Shown one piece after another: positions 5,613 to 5,943 of a stretch of DNA of 5,943 nt (position 1 is the first letter of the stretch; each line of letters begins with the position of its first letter). Location: NCBI GenBank assembly GCA_002353215.1, contig DEJD01000019.1, positions 1,932 through 7,874 on the forward strand, written 5' to 3'. The notes below the pieces were generated by a model. The model was not told where the DNA came from, made no database searches, and saw only the letters and a program-made list of their open reading frames with translations. The DNA is from Prevotellaceae bacterium UBA2757 (GTDB lineage: Bacteria > Bacteroidota > Bacteroidia > Bacteroidales > Bacteroidaceae). Position numbers and translations under genes: made by a program.

Positions 5613-5943
5613 ACTACGAATTAAACGGGGGCTCTACGGACTTCAAGGACTTCGGGGACTACGAATTAAACGAATTATACTAATTTCTTTCCTATACCAC
5701 AGATTACGCTGATGACTCTGATGGCTCTACGGACTTCATGGGCTATGAGGACTACGAATTAAACGAATTATACTAATTTCTTTCCATTTGCTCTACGGAC
5801 TTCGGGGACCTCGGGGACTACGCGCTCGGCTTTGCCGCTTTTACAAAGGCGATAGCCGACTAAAAGAATTAAACGAATTATACTAATTTCTTTCTAATTG
5901 CTCTACGGACTTCAAGGACTTCGGGGACTACGCGCTCGGCTTT
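5613..5943. repeat. Non-coding array of four spaced interspersed repeats, last copy cut by the window edge
   Basis: Copies begin with GCTCTACGGACTTC at 5631, 5724, 5790 (first half GCTCTACGGACTTCGGGG) and 5900; the copy at 5724 diverges after GGACTTC. Each complete copy ends with AATTAAACGAATTATAC followed by TAATTTCTTTC. The 35-bp second half is identical at 5658-5692 and 5751-5785, and 29 bp of it recurs at 5866-5894. A partial copy (ACTACGAATTAAACG) lies at 5613-5627. The first half is itself built from 9-bp steps such as GGACTTCAA, GGACTTCGG and GGACTACGA. Copy starts are 93, 66 and 110 bp apart, so this is not a regular satellite or a CRISPR array. No gene is supported here. Confidence 0.8.
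5826..5859. repeat. Hairpin module inserted within the third repeat copy
   Basis: TCGGCT (5826-5831) pairs with AGCCGA (5854-5859), and GCC (5834-5836) pairs with GGC (5848-5850), around a small internal bulge and an 11-nt loop. The module separates GGACTACG from GAATTAAACG, which are contiguous in copies one and two. Copy four enters the same module (CGCGCTCGGCTTT) before the window ends. Confidence 0.55.

Noticed and set aside
5613..5943. CRISPR array
   Set aside because: Copy spacing is irregular (93, 66 and 110 bp), the repeated part is longer than typical spacers, and the copies are modular with an internal hairpin. No cas gene is visible.

Overview
The window looks like chromosomal DNA from a gut or oral Bacteroidales of the Prevotella/Segatella type. 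The support is a giant secreted protein with BspA-type leucine-rich repeats and a C-terminal sorting-like tail. A Bacteroidetes-style promoter (TAnnTTTG) and an A-rich start region without Shine-Dalgarno on the large gene agree with this. Genus-level placement is inference, since no marker gene is present.

Only two genes are supported, both on the minus strand, and they form one probable transcription unit read from right to left. A candidate promoter lies near 5475-5505, followed by an untranslated leader of about 290 nt. Next comes a 1480-residue exported protein (735-5177), an 18-bp gap holding a strong Shine-Dalgarno, an 86-residue small protein (456-716), and an intrinsic terminator hairpin at 394-441. 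The large protein has, in order, a signal peptide, a BspA-like N-terminal part with degenerate leucine-rich repeats, an undefined middle, about eight and a half tandem tyrosine-rich repeats of roughly 44 residues, a conserved-looking C-terminal region, and a short type IX secretion-like tail. It is best read as a surface or secreted adhesin-like protein. The small protein has no assigned function.

Both flanks are non-coding and repeat-rich. The left flank (1-393) holds a 186-bp MITE-like element with terminal inverted repeats and a perfect 8-bp target duplication, then short direct repeats and a tight hairpin. The right flank (5613-5943) holds four spaced copies of an interspersed repeat, the last cut by the window edge. 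Two of the copies carry, or begin to carry, an extra hairpin module.

The observations most worth following are the tyrosine-doublet repeat array, the MITE-like element, the leader with its echoed start-site sequence, and the tightly linked small gene with unusually strong ribosome binding for this phylum.
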